A DNA stretch of 64,000 nt, taken from positions 966,936-1,030,935 of the forward strand of contig NC_007796.1 in NCBI RefSeq assembly GCF_000013445.1. The letters run 5' to 3'. Origin of the DNA: Methanospirillum hungatei JF-1. GTDB lineage: Archaea > Halobacteriota > Methanomicrobia > Methanomicrobiales > Methanospirillaceae. The notes under the pieces are model-generated. The model made no database searches and was not told the origin of the DNA. It saw only the letters and a list, made by a program, of their open reading frames with translations. Of the stretch, positions 7,592-14,609 are shown piece after piece. Each line of letters opens with the position of its first letter. Position 1 is the first letter of the stretch. The position numbers and the translations under genes are program-made.

Positions 7592-8113
7592 TTAAAAGAG
7601 TTTGAGATTTCTGAACAATGTAAAAAAATTGGATAAAAATCCTTGACTTTCATGCATATTCTGCTGAAGTTCTAATATTTCTCCCAGGTGATTGCTGATA
7701 TCCTGAGTCCCTTCAAGGGTAAGATTTCCTATCATCATGGAAGGTACAGACAGGTGGGTTCGGTGATATGTTGTTTTATACTGTTCGAATATCGTCCGAT
7801 TTTCCGGGCTGTTATAGAGATCATAATCCAATAGTTTCATCTCCGGGTGTTCTGGTATGAACTCATCCAGAAAATCCCATGCCATATGGCAACCGCCACA
7901 ATGAGTATTCCAGAAGAAGATAACTGTTCCCGGAGGGAGATCACCTCCAATCAGGGATGAATCTGACCGTATGAGATCAGATAATAATTCTGAATCAATT
8001 TCACTTCCATTTATCGAAAATATAGCTGCAGATACCGGTGCAATACAAAAGGCAAGAACAAGTCCCAGAAAGACAAGGGAAAAAAATTGGTTTAGAGATG
8101 ATGAATGAACCAT
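7592..8113 (-). CDS. Exported thioredoxin-fold protein (CGGC motif)
   Basis: The 173-residue protein has a signal peptide (residues 9-30, ending PVSA) followed by a thioredoxin-like domain. FFWNTHCGGCHMAWDFL near residue 67 carries the CxxC, and LSVPSMMIGN near residue 122 holds the cis-proline. It is a paralogue of the protein at 140-598. Its start lies 7 bp after the stop of the ArsF-like gene at 8121-8588, so both are co-transcribed from the promoter near 8740. It probably exchanges electrons with its ArsF-like partner on the outer face of the membrane; the final acceptor is unknown. Confidence 0.75.
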   Translation of the reverse strand: MVHSSSLNQFFSLVFLGLVLAFCIAPVSAAIFSINGSEIDSELLSDLIRSDSSLIGGDLPPGTVIFFWNTHCGGCHMAWDFLDEFIPEHPEMKLLDYDLYNSPENRTIFEQYKTTYHRTHLSVPSMMIGNLTLEGTQDISNHLGEILELQQNMHESQGFLSNFFTLFRNLKLF

Positions 8114-8120
8114 CGTACCC

Positions 8121-8588
8121 TTAATTCATATTACCTGAAAGTCTCTTTTCTATCAGGTCTTTCAGATATGCTTCATATTCATCAGGATTTCCAAGTTTGT
8201 ACCAGACTCTGGTATCTTCTTCGGCCTTAAACCCGTCAGGAGTGTATACCCCAATCATGAGAGATGATCCGGATGCACCATATCTATTTGTTATCTCCTT
8301 ATCTTTTGGATCATCGACGGTTACATGGCCAAATACTAATTTTCCGGATTCAAGTTCATCTGCAAAGTTTTTATTCACCGTCTGTTCTGCAAGTTCTCCA
8401 AGACGGATACAACTGTAACACTGGTGTTTTAAGTGAAAATGATAGACTTCCACTTTTTCAACTGCTGAAGAACCACCATCTGTTGTTTCTGATGCTGAAC
8501 AGGTAAGGATGGCTGTACAGAGAAATAAAACAGCAGTAATAATAATGATAAAGGCAAATTTTCTAGATCTGGCGTTTAAATTACTCAT
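8121..8588 (-). CDS. ArsF-like thioredoxin-fold exported protein (copy 2)
   Basis: The 155-residue protein has a membrane segment (residues 11-30), a Ser/Thr-rich linker, then VEVYHFHLKHQCYSC near residue 48, VFGHVTVDDPKD, and ASGSSLMIGVYT with the conserved serine pair. It is closely related to the copy at 9512-9997 and less so to 665-1168. The family is annotated as subunit ArsF of the nitro-aromatic arsenical system. It has its own promoter with an ArsR-like operator at 8718-8733 and precedes the CGGC thioredoxin gene. Confidence 0.75.
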   Translation of the reverse strand: MSNLNARSRKFAFIIIITAVLFLCTAILTCSASETTDGGSSAVEKVEVYHFHLKHQCYSCIRLGELAEQTVNKNFADELESGKLVFGHVTVDDPKDKEITNRYGASGSSLMIGVYTPDGFKAEEDTRVWYKLGNPDEYEAYLKDLIEKRLSGNMN

Positions 8589-8717
8589 GCGTTAACTCCT
8601 TCAATACGTGGAAATTGAAAAATTTCAGATGAGATATCTGATGAGGAAGACAGATGTGAAGACATCCAATATTCTAAGAACAGGGAATATTTTCTGTGAA
8701 CTCTCATCTGACTAAGT

Positions 8718-8733
8718 TTCAATATATTTTGAA
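8718..8733. promoter_or_regulatory. Putative ArsR operator TTCAA-N6-TTGAA (ArsF-like gene)
   Basis: TTCAATATATTTTGAA is a perfect inverted repeat next to a minus-strand TATA-like run (ATTATATATATG, about 8735-8746). It lies about 130 bp before the ArsF-like start at 8588 and downstream of the ArsG-like stop, so it marks a separate transcription unit. The same motif occurs upstream of the 4719 operon and of the ACR3 gene. Confidence 0.6.
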
Positions 8734-8786
8734 TCATATATATAATTTCCGGAAAAAGAGAGATTTTTTCCTCATAATTGCAATAA

Positions 8787-9515
8787 TTACAGAAGATATG
8801 CCTGTACTGTATAGTATGCCCCAATAATAATGAAGAGTACAGCAACAGCTCGACGGAATATCTTTTCTGCTGTCTGAACCTTGTTCATCATTGCTCCACA
8901 TCTGCCAACACCGGTGGAGAGAAGAGCTGCAAAAATGATAACAGGAAGACCGGTTGCCAGACCAAAAACGAGCGGGACACCTATCGGATCCTGAACGCTT
9001 AATGCAAGCGGGACCAGCATACCAAAGAAGAGGACTGCACTAAACGGACAGAAACTGAGTGCAAACAAAATTCCCAGGAGAAAACTTCCGAAAAAGCCTT
9101 TGTCTAAAAATTTTTTTGATAATTTTTCTTTCAGCTCTGAAAGGCCTTCATGCTCAAATTTCATGCTGAGAGGAATTACTTCGAGCATGAGAATACCACA
9201 GATCAAGAGTATCGGTCCTAACAGGAGATCACCGTACTCTTGGAGGAAGAGCGAAATGGACTGTACTTTCAGGCCACCAAGGACAATAAGTGCTGCAATG
9301 GCAACATACACAAGAACACGGCCGATTGTGTAGAGAGAGCCTACGAATAAGGTATACTTTCCGGATGAGAGATTTCGGGAGATATAGGCGATAGCAGTGA
9401 TATTCGTAGCCAGCGGACAGGGACTAATCGCCATCATAAGCCCAATGAAAAAGGCAGCTACAAGAGGAATATCGCTACTTCCCATCGCTTCCATGAAAGA
9501 CATCAGATCGCTCAA
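8787..9515 (-). CDS. CcdA/DsbD-like membrane protein, ArsG family
   Basis: The 242-residue protein has six or so transmembrane helices. Two cysteines sit in the paired motifs AISPCPLATN (near residue 33) and ALSFCPFSAVLF (near residue 153), the arrangement of CcdA/DsbD transmembrane thiol-disulfide carriers. The version with CPLA and CPFSA next to an ArsF-like gene matches the ArsG family, described as an efflux permease for aromatic aminoarsenicals. It overlaps the upstream ArsF-like gene (9512-9997) by 4 bp. It could either carry electrons outward to the thioredoxin-fold lipoproteins or export an arsenical; the sequence alone cannot separate these. Confidence 0.78.
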   Translation of the reverse strand: MSDLMSFMEAMGSSDIPLVAAFFIGLMMAISPCPLATNITAIAYISRNLSSGKYTLFVGSLYTIGRVLVYVAIAALIVLGGLKVQSISLFLQEYGDLLLGPILLICGILMLEVIPLSMKFEHEGLSELKEKLSKKFLDKGFFGSFLLGILFALSFCPFSAVLFFGMLVPLALSVQDPIGVPLVFGLATGLPVIIFAALLSTGVGRCGAMMNKVQTAEKIFRRAVAVLFIIIGAYYTVQAYLL

Positions 9516-9997
9516 GATTGACCTCCCTTTAAAATTGGATCCAGTATTCCAGTCAGGTAATCAGAATATTCTTCTTCATTTCCAAGCCTGTACCAGAGAC
9601 CAACCAGATCCTGTTTGGTAAATGAGTCTTTCGTGTATACCCCAATCATGAGTGAAGAAGAGACCACTTCATATTTTTGTGCAAGATAGCGGTTTGCCGG
9701 ATCCTCTGCATTGATATGACCAAATACTAGTTTTCCTGATGCGAGTTCATCCGGGTAGTTCTTTTTTACTACTTTCTCTGCTAAGTCTCCGAGAAGTACA
9801 CAGGAATAACACTGCTGATTTCCATGGAAATGGTAGAGTTCAACCTTGGTAATATCCGGCAACGCAGCATCATTCGGTACTTCATTTTTCACCGACGATT
9901 CATTATCCAGACTGGTTCCGGTACATCCTGCGAAGAGAGTGAGAAACAGAGCACACAAAATAAGTGCTCCGGTTATCTTAAGATGATTTTGTTTCAT
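9512..9997 (-). CDS. ArsF-like thioredoxin-fold lipoprotein (copy 3)
   Basis: The 161-residue protein has a lipoprotein signal with a lipobox LFAGC at residues 21-25, a linker, then VELYHFHGNQQCYSCVLLGD (CxxC near residue 65), LVFGHINAEDP and SSSLMIGVYT. It ends with an amphipathic helix. It is most similar to the copy at 8121-8588 (shared QCYSC, GHxxxxDP, SLMIGVYT, WYxLGNxxEY). It is translationally coupled to the ArsG-like gene, giving the fG arrangement known from ArsEFG loci, but no ArsE partner is visible. Confidence 0.78.
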   Translation of the reverse strand: MKQNHLKITGALILCALFLTLFAGCTGTSLDNESSVKNEVPNDAALPDITKVELYHFHGNQQCYSCVLLGDLAEKVVKKNYPDELASGKLVFGHINAEDPANRYLAQKYEVVSSSLMIGVYTKDSFTKQDLVGLWYRLGNEEEYSDYLTGILDPILKGGQS

Positions 9998-10067
9998 TTA
10001 GAAAGCTCCACATAGGTGATAATCACAAATGTGACCTAAACTCTCTATAGATTTTCACTCAAGGTAT

Positions 10068-10083
10068 TACAAACTTTCTTGAA
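10068..10083. promoter_or_regulatory. Degenerate ArsR-like operator upstream of ArsF/ArsG pair
   Basis: TACAA-N6-TTGAA differs from the island motif at one position. It lies about 70 bp upstream of the start at 9997. A smaller palindrome GTGATAATCAC follows at 10017-10027. Weak support taken alone. Confidence 0.3.
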
Positions 10084-10099
10084 CCATATGGAGTTCGAA

Positions 10100-10372
10100 A
10101 AAACATAGGTTGTGCTGGTGTATGCTATTTCGCGAGAAATCAGGATATTTCCGTTTCATTTTATGATCTGTACAACAGTTCTTTGAACAATATACTGTTT
10201 ACCGAGTATAAGACGAAATTTAACGATAATATCTATATACATTATCCAGCGGTTTTCATTGGGGATAATGTACTGTAGGTTCTTTTGACATTGCGTCATA
10301 TACAGAAATATTCACGAAATGGTATCAGGAAAAAAGGAATACAGAAGCGGTATCCGGATTTTTCCCGGTATA
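10100..10372 (+). pseudogene. Remnant of a thioredoxin-fold gene (140-598 family)
   Basis: Translation gives GCAGVCYF, then SFYDLYNSSLNNILFTEYKTKFN and YPAVFIGDN before a stop; after a frameshift it resumes with GSFDIASYTEIFTKWYQ. These pieces align in order with the protein at 140-598 (LFTEYK, YPALFIGD, GSSDI). The start and the normal CxxC spacing are lost. It is a third, decayed member of this exported thioredoxin-like family in the island. Confidence 0.6.
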
Positions 10373-10391
10373 ATGACACTCTTTTCTTAAA

Positions 10392-10960
10392 ATGAGAATT
10401 ATAAGCCGACCATTTTGGTTATCTGTACTCATCACTCTGCCCGTCACAGATAGCCGAGGGGTATATCAGGAACTGGTACGGAGATCGGTATACCGTATAT
10501 AGCGCAGGAACAGATGTAACCAGCGTCCATCCTCTTGCCGTTAAAGTAATGAAAGAAATTGGTATAGAAATATCTCATCATCGATCAAAACCACTCTTTG
10601 AATTTCTTGATACAGATGAGGCTGTTGCATAACTTCAAACAGTTAGTACAATGAGGAAAAACCAGATTTTTTTCGAGGATTTAAGCTCCAATCGGATGGA
10701 AATTGTCCTATTGCAGAAATGACATTTTGGTTATGCAACAGTCTCTGATATTGATATTATTATAACGGTCTGCAATGGGGCAAAGGCAGTCTGTCCGGTT
10801 TTCCCGGAGCGAGGCGAACCATCCATCAGGGATTTACTAATACATTAAAAGTCACGAGTTCGGATGAAGTGAAATTGGCAATATTCCGGACTTTCCGGTA
10901 TGAAATTACCCCGTTGATATATGACATTGTAAATCCTGGCGGAGCACTGACTTGGTTATT
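10392..10960 (+). pseudogene. arsC pseudogene interrupted by an inverted-repeat element
   Basis: The region is clearly homologous to the intact arsC at 13666-14097, at DNA and protein level: VICTHHSAR, GDRYTVYSAGT, SHHRSKPLFEFLDTD, then TVCNGAKAVCPVFP and VNPGGAL. A one-base loss after the active-site region causes a frameshift near 10445, a further frameshift follows the VCPVFP segment, and a 128-bp element with terminal inverted repeats separates DTD from DIDIIITV. The copy cannot make arsenate reductase. It lies directly before the DUF166 gene. Confidence 0.8.
10618..10745. mobile_element. 128-bp MITE-like element inserted in arsC pseudogene
   Basis: The left end GAGGCTGTTGCATAAC and the right end GTTATGCAACAGTCTC are inverted repeats with 15 of 16 matching bases. 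Comparison with the intact arsC shows that the flanking codons (DTD / DID) are otherwise continuous, so the segment is an insertion, possibly flanked by a GAT duplication. It encodes no transposase, as expected for a miniature element moved in trans. The TGTTGCA core recalls ends of IS5- and IS6-like elements. Confidence 0.7.
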
Positions 10961-11010
10961 TCATATCTCAAACTTTATTGAAATTGCCCACCAATTCTAT
11001 ACTGATTAGT

Positions 11011-11685
11011 TTGAAGATAGGGATAGTCAGTGACGGGCAGTACGGAGAGCGGGCATTTGAGCAGATACGAAGACGATTTCCTACTGAATGGATCCTGCTG
11101 CCTTACCCTTCTTCACCAGTAGTCGATGAAATAGAACTTACCATTCCTCCCTGTGATTTGTACATTTCCTATCTCCGGCATCCGGATATCGCCATGGAAC
11201 TTATCCGGACCGGCATTCCGGCCCTGCTTGGGATAAATCTCGGACCAGGTTTCATTGCTCAGGCACATGAATTCAATCCGGCTGTTATAGGTCCGGAAAC
11301 GATGTGTTCAGTACTGCCCAATACGAAGTTCTGTCAGGTAAATGAATATGCGAAGGTGTTTGGCAGACCGGTCTTCTACCTGGTGATGGATGGAGATCGC
11401 ATTGTTTGGTGCAAAACAATCCGGGGATCTCCATGTGGATCAACTGACGCTGCTGCATCTGAAATTTCTGGTCAGATTCTGGACCAGGAGGCATTAAGCA
11501 GGTTTGCTCTTTCTATATGTCATAATTGTCGTGCTCCCCGGTTTGGTAAGACCTGTGATAAAGAGAAGGCCGGAATTATTCATCTAGAAGAATTGATGCG
11601 GGCTTTGAAAGGGGTGAATCCAAAAAAATGGGAAGAACTGATTCAGGTGCTGGAAAAGATAGGATGCTCTTTTCCTAATGAATAG
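11011..11685 (+). CDS. DUF166 family protein
   Basis: The start at TTG 11011 gives a protein of 224 residues beginning MKIGIVSDGQYGERAFE, which is where DUF166 proteins begin; the frame is open to TTG 10978. Landmarks are the N-terminal IVSDGQYGERA, CDLYISYLRHPD, GPETMCSVL, the segment RGSPCGSTDAAA and a C-terminal Cys set CHNCRAPRFGKTCD. DUF166 occurs mainly in methanogens and was once linked to thymidylate synthase-like proteins without proof. Here it lies between arsenic genes, 50 bp after the arsC pseudogene. A degenerate ArsR-like site (CTCAA-N6-TTGAA) precedes it at 10967-10982. Function remains unknown. Confidence 0.7.
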   Translation: MKIGIVSDGQYGERAFEQIRRRFPTEWILLPYPSSPVVDEIELTIPPCDLYISYLRHPDIAMELIRTGIPALLGINLGPGFIAQAHEFNPAVIGPETMCSVLPNTKFCQVNEYAKVFGRPVFYLVMDGDRIVWCKTIRGSPCGSTDAAASEISGQILDQEALSRFALSICHNCRAPRFGKTCDKEKAGIIHLEELMRALKGVNPKKWEELIQVLEKIGCSFPNE

Positions 11686-11730
11686 CCATGTCCGGAAAGA
11701 GCAAAAGACTTCCCCATTGCAGCAGGTTTC

Positions 11731-11737
11731 TTTTTTT
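11731..11737 (+). terminator. T-tract terminator after the DUF166 gene
   Basis: A run of seven T residues 45 bp after the stop codon fits an archaeal T-rich terminator. Confidence 0.35.
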
Positions 11738-11787
11738 AGTAAAAACTTTTTTGAACTATTCATACCCCTAAAAAAGTTTACCTCGGA

Positions 11788-12990
11788 TTAAGACCTCAAC
11801 TGGAACCATCCTCTGGTCCGAAGACACATATTTACAAGGGTAAGCATTGTCGGGACTTCTATAAGCACTCCGACCACCGTTGCAAGGGCTGCTCCTGAAG
11901 AAAGACCAAAAAGGATGGTTGCCGTAGCAATAGCAACCTCAAAATGGTTGGATGCCCCAATCATGGCAGTAGGGGCGGCATCTTCATACGAGAATTTCCA
12001 TGCTTTTGAAAGGATATATCCTAAAGAAAAGATGAGTATTGTCTGAATAAAAAGTGGAATTGCAATCCAGAGAATCGTGAGAGGATCATTCAGGATGACC
12101 TCTCCCTTAAAACTGAAGAGCAAGATCAATGTGACTAACAGAGCGATAATAGTCACCGGGGTGAGAAGATGCATGAATTTTGTCTTAAACCATTCTTCTC
12201 CTTTATATTTGATGAGAAGAATTCGGGATAGATATCCACAGATAAGGGGAAGAGCAACATAAATTGCGATTGATAATGCCAAAGCCTCCCATGGCACCGG
12301 GAGCTGTCCAACACCGAGAAGGAATCCTCCAAGAGGGCCGTATAGGACGAGCATCGAAAGGGAGTTTATTGCGACCATGACCAAAGTATGACCGTCATTT
12401 CCTCTCGCCAGATATCCCCAGACCAGAACCATTGCCGTACAGGGGGCGATGCCAAGCAGAATACACCCAGCAAGGTAACTCCTCCAGAGGGGAATTTCCA
12501 GCATCTTTACCCCATTCTCCAGGACTACGGTTCCATCTCCGTATGTGGCCCCAACAGGAAGATCCACTCCAAATGGCATCTTCACAAGATCCAATGCATC
12601 TGGACCGATAAACTGAAGAAACAGATACCCAAGAAAAAATGAGGCAATGATATACATGGAGAATGGTTTAATTGCCCAGTTCACAAAGAGGGTCAGAGTT
12701 ACAGGTTTGATATTCCTCCCAGCTTTGAGTACTTCGGCAAAGTCGATCTTTACCATAATGGGATACATCATAAAAAACAGACAGAGGGCAATAGGGATAG
12801 ATATGACAGGAGCTTCTCCGATATAAATGGAAAGGCCATCAAGGTACTGTGCTCCATGTGGTGCAAACCGGCCCAGGAGAATTCCAAGGGCGATACAGAT
12901 CAAAACCCAGATGGTGAGATACTTTTCAAAAAAGCCAAGACCTTTTGATTTGTGTGGGGGATTCGGGAATGCCTGTTCTGTGTTACTCAT
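11788..12990 (-). CDS. acr3: ACR3-family arsenite efflux transporter
   Basis: The protein of 400 residues has ten transmembrane helices. Diagnostic segments are [16 protein letters not shown] with [33 protein letters not shown] with the essential cysteine, and [17 protein letters not shown]. These are hallmark sequences of ACR3 arsenite pumps, which expel As(III) using the membrane potential. I choose ATG 12990 (MSNTEQAF) rather than TTG 12999. A TTCAA-N6-TTGAA operator lies 16 bp upstream, and ArsR is encoded directly upstream in the same orientation. Together with ArsC this forms a complete arsenate resistance set. Confidence 0.95.
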   Translation of the reverse strand: MSNTEQAFPNPPHKSKGLGFFEKYLTIWVLICIALGILLGRFAPHGAQYLDGLSIYIGEAPVISIPIALCLFFMMYPIMVKIDFAEVLKAGRNIKPVTLTLFVNWAIKPFSMYIIASFFLGYLFLQFIGPDALDLVKMPFGVDLPVGATYGDGTVVLENGVKMLEIPLWRSYLAGCILLGIAPCTAMVLVWGYLARGNDGHTLVMVAINSLSMLVLYGPLGGFLLGVGQLPVPWEALALSIAIYVALPLICGYLSRILLIKYKGEEWFKTKFMHLLTPVTIIALLVTLILLFSFKGEVILNDPLTILWIAIPLFIQTILIFSLGYILSKAWKFSYEDAAPTAMIGASNHFEVAIATATILFGLSSGAALATVVGVLIEVPTMLTLVNMCLRTRGWFQLRS

Positions 12991-13005
12991 GATACACAAT
13001 TGTGA

Positions 13006-13021
13006 TTCAAAATTATTTGAA
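13006..13021. promoter_or_regulatory. Putative ArsR operator TTCAA-N6-TTGAA (ACR3 promoter)
   Basis: The sequence ATTCAAAATTATTTGAAT (13005-13022) has perfect 7-bp arms around four bases. It begins 15 bp upstream of the ACR3 start codon. The form matches ArsR/CadC-type operators, and the regulator gene lies 125 bp further upstream. Confidence 0.65.
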
Positions 13022-13145
13022 TTTTATGAGAGGTCAAATCACAAAACATTCTATGGTATCTCTGATATGTTCGGTAATAGGATGAAAATCAACGAAAAAC
13101 AGGCATACTTTTTAGAGAAAAATTACTGTATAACAAAATTTTCCC

Positions 13146-13550
13146 TTAAGGTCTTTTTTTCTTCTCTTCTGAACAGAGAGACAATGCTTTTACTCCGAGA
13201 TCAGTCAGTTCATAAATGATATAGTTACCTTGGGATGTTCCTTCAATCAACCCCATCGAACTTAATTTTTTCAAATGATATGAAAGCCGGGTATCTGATA
13301 TTTTCAGTAACTCCCTGATAATACAGACACAAAGAGGCTGAATTGAAAGCATGGAGAGGATATTTATCCGAAATGGGTCTGATAATGCTTTAAAGAGAGA
13401 GACGTTTTGCATAATCGCATTCCTGGGCATGATTTGGTTTGATAATCCTTCCAGACCACCTATTGTCATCAGAGGTTCCAGAACTTCAGGAGGTATTTTG
13501 GGTGGTATTGCAGGGTCTGCACAATTCGTGCTGCAAGCGGCCTTTTTCAT
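13146..13550 (-). CDS. arsR: ArsR-family metalloregulatory repressor
   Basis: The 134-residue protein has a winged-helix domain from about residue 48. It contains LFKALSDPFRINILSML and then QPLCVCIIRELL, the cysteine pair C74/C76 of the As(III)-sensing ELCVC type motif, followed by the recognition helix region SDTRLSYHLKKLSSMGLI. A non-standard 45-residue N-terminus includes CSTNC, which may supply further metal ligands. It is divergent from arsC and upstream of acr3. It probably represses the island promoters carrying the TTCAA-N6-TTGAA motif. Confidence 0.9.
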   Translation of the reverse strand: MKKAACSTNCADPAIPPKIPPEVLEPLMTIGGLEGLSNQIMPRNAIMQNVSLFKALSDPFRINILSMLSIQPLCVCIIRELLKISDTRLSYHLKKLSSMGLIEGTSQGNYIIYELTDLGVKALSLCSEEKKKRP

Positions 13551-13665
13551 GGTACATCTTATCTCCCTGATGAGAAGTTCAATATTTCGATGGTCTTATG
13601 ATATCTATAGAGACTATTGAGAAAATCCTCATATGGCTATAATGCTCACGTAACATACTCATATT
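13551..13665. promoter_or_regulatory. Divergent arsR/arsC promoter region
   Basis: The 115 bp between the two divergent starts is AT-rich and must hold both promoters. A half site GTTCAA occurs near 13580 and a possible minus-strand TATA element (CTATAGATATC) near 13602-13612, but no full copy of the island operator is present. Confidence 0.35.
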
Positions 13666-14097
13666 ATGCATAAACCGACTGTTTTGTTTATCTGTACCCA
13701 TAACTCCGCCAGATCACAAATGGCCGAAGGATATCTCAAAAACCGATATGGAGATCGGTATACTACATATAGCGCAGGGACTGAAGTTACCCATGTCCAT
13801 CCTCTTGCCATAGAGGTCATGGATGAGATTGGCATTGATATATCACATCATCGTTCAAAACCGCTCCTGGAATTTTTCGATACTGATATTGATTTCGTTG
13901 TTACGGTCTGCGATGGGGCAAAATCAGTCTGTCCGGTTTTTCCCGGAGCAAAGAAGACAATCCATCAGGGCTTTATTGATCCATCTTCAGTGATAGGATC
14001 TGATGAAGAGAAATTATCGGCATTCCGGGCTGTACGGGATGAAATTATTAGATGGATTGACGAGAATGTCAAACCTGGCGGAGTTCTTGTTTTATAA
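13666..14097 (+). CDS. arsC: Arsenate reductase, thioredoxin-coupled LMW phosphatase type
   Basis: The 143-residue protein carries the phosphatase-loop signature CTHNSAR (C10 to R16) and the redox pair C82 and C89 in VTVCDGAKSVCPVFP, which pass electrons from arsenate to thioredoxin in the ArsC family. SHHRSKPL and a conserved Asp near the C-terminal helix complete the fold. It reduces arsenate to arsenite, the substrate of the ACR3 pump. Likely electron donors are the small thioredoxins encoded nearby. A decayed second copy lies at 10392-10960. Confidence 0.93.
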   Translation: MHKPTVLFICTHNSARSQMAEGYLKNRYGDRYTTYSAGTEVTHVHPLAIEVMDEIGIDISHHRSKPLLEFFDTDIDFVVTVCDGAKSVCPVFPGAKKTIHQGFIDPSSVIGSDEEKLSAFRAVRDEIIRWIDENVKPGGVLVL

Positions 14098-14101
14098 ATT
14101 G

Positions 14102-14203
14102 AATGACAGAAATTTCAATTTTGAAGGAGTGAGTCGGTTTTGAAAATTAGTAATTCTTAAAAATGAGAGATGTTACTTCTGTTTTAATGAAATTTCTGTC
14201 ATT
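14102..14203. repeat. 102-bp element with 16-bp perfect terminal inverted repeats
   Basis: AATGACAGAAATTTCA at 14102-14117 and TGAAATTTCTGTCATT at 14188-14203 are exact reverse complements. The 70-bp interior has no frame of note. The element starts 4 bp after the arsC stop. It may be a miniature transposable element, or a large hairpin serving as a transcription end. Confidence 0.55.
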
Positions 14204-14300
14204 TTATGAGATGAGCTGAATAGGATACAAAGAGGCCCCCTTCGAATCAAATAGAAACCGTCAATATTTTATAAGATTTTACTGCAACAGCCTATCCATC

Positions 14301-14609
14301 CTATTTCATACCACAACAAGACCCTGCATCTCCTCCACAACTGCACTCACCACTATCCATATCTCTCCCCCGAAGAGCAGCACTAATCATTGCCCAGGCA
14401 CATCCCACACCACTCTCAACCTCAATTGCCTGAACCGGACAATTCAATGCACATGCACCACACTCCATGCACCGGACTTGATATACAAGATTAACATGAG
14501 ATTTTCCAGCAGAAAACACACCATGAGGGCAAACCTCGGTGCATCGTTTACAGTTGATGCATCTATTCTTATAAAATTTCAAAGAGTTGTCAAGATATGA
14601 ATGAAACAT
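14301..14609 (-). CDS. hgcB: HgcB, 2[4Fe-4S] ferredoxin of mercury methylation
   Basis: The 102-residue protein has two cluster motifs: C17-C20-C23-C27 and C47-C50-C53-C57. Beyond these it has the isolated C70 in SGVGCAWAM and a C-terminal tail with SCSCGG-like residues ending SCCGMK, the terminal cysteine pair typical of HgcB. It reduces the corrinoid of HgcA and may deliver Hg(II). Start ATG overlaps the hgcA stop (TGATG at 14609), preceded by GGAG at 7-bp spacing. An ordinary ferredoxin would lack C70 and the Cys pair at the end. Confidence 0.93.
   Translation of the reverse strand: MFHSYLDNSLKFYKNRCINCKRCTEVCPHGVFSAGKSHVNLVYQVRCMECGACALNCPVQAIEVESGVGCAWAMISAALRGRDMDSGECSCGGDAGSCCGMK

Noticed and set aside
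8787-9515. Cytochrome c maturation CcdA
   Set aside because: The fold is CcdA-like, but no cytochrome c maturation genes are present and it is coupled to an ArsF-like gene, so ArsG-type is a better name.
14217-14300. Third copy of the MITE end (GCAACAGCC near 14285)
   Set aside because: Only about nine bases match and no opposite end is found.
14301-14609. Ordinary two-cluster ferredoxin
   Set aside because: The isolated C70 in VGCAW, the terminal CC pair and the coupling to hgcA identify it as HgcB.
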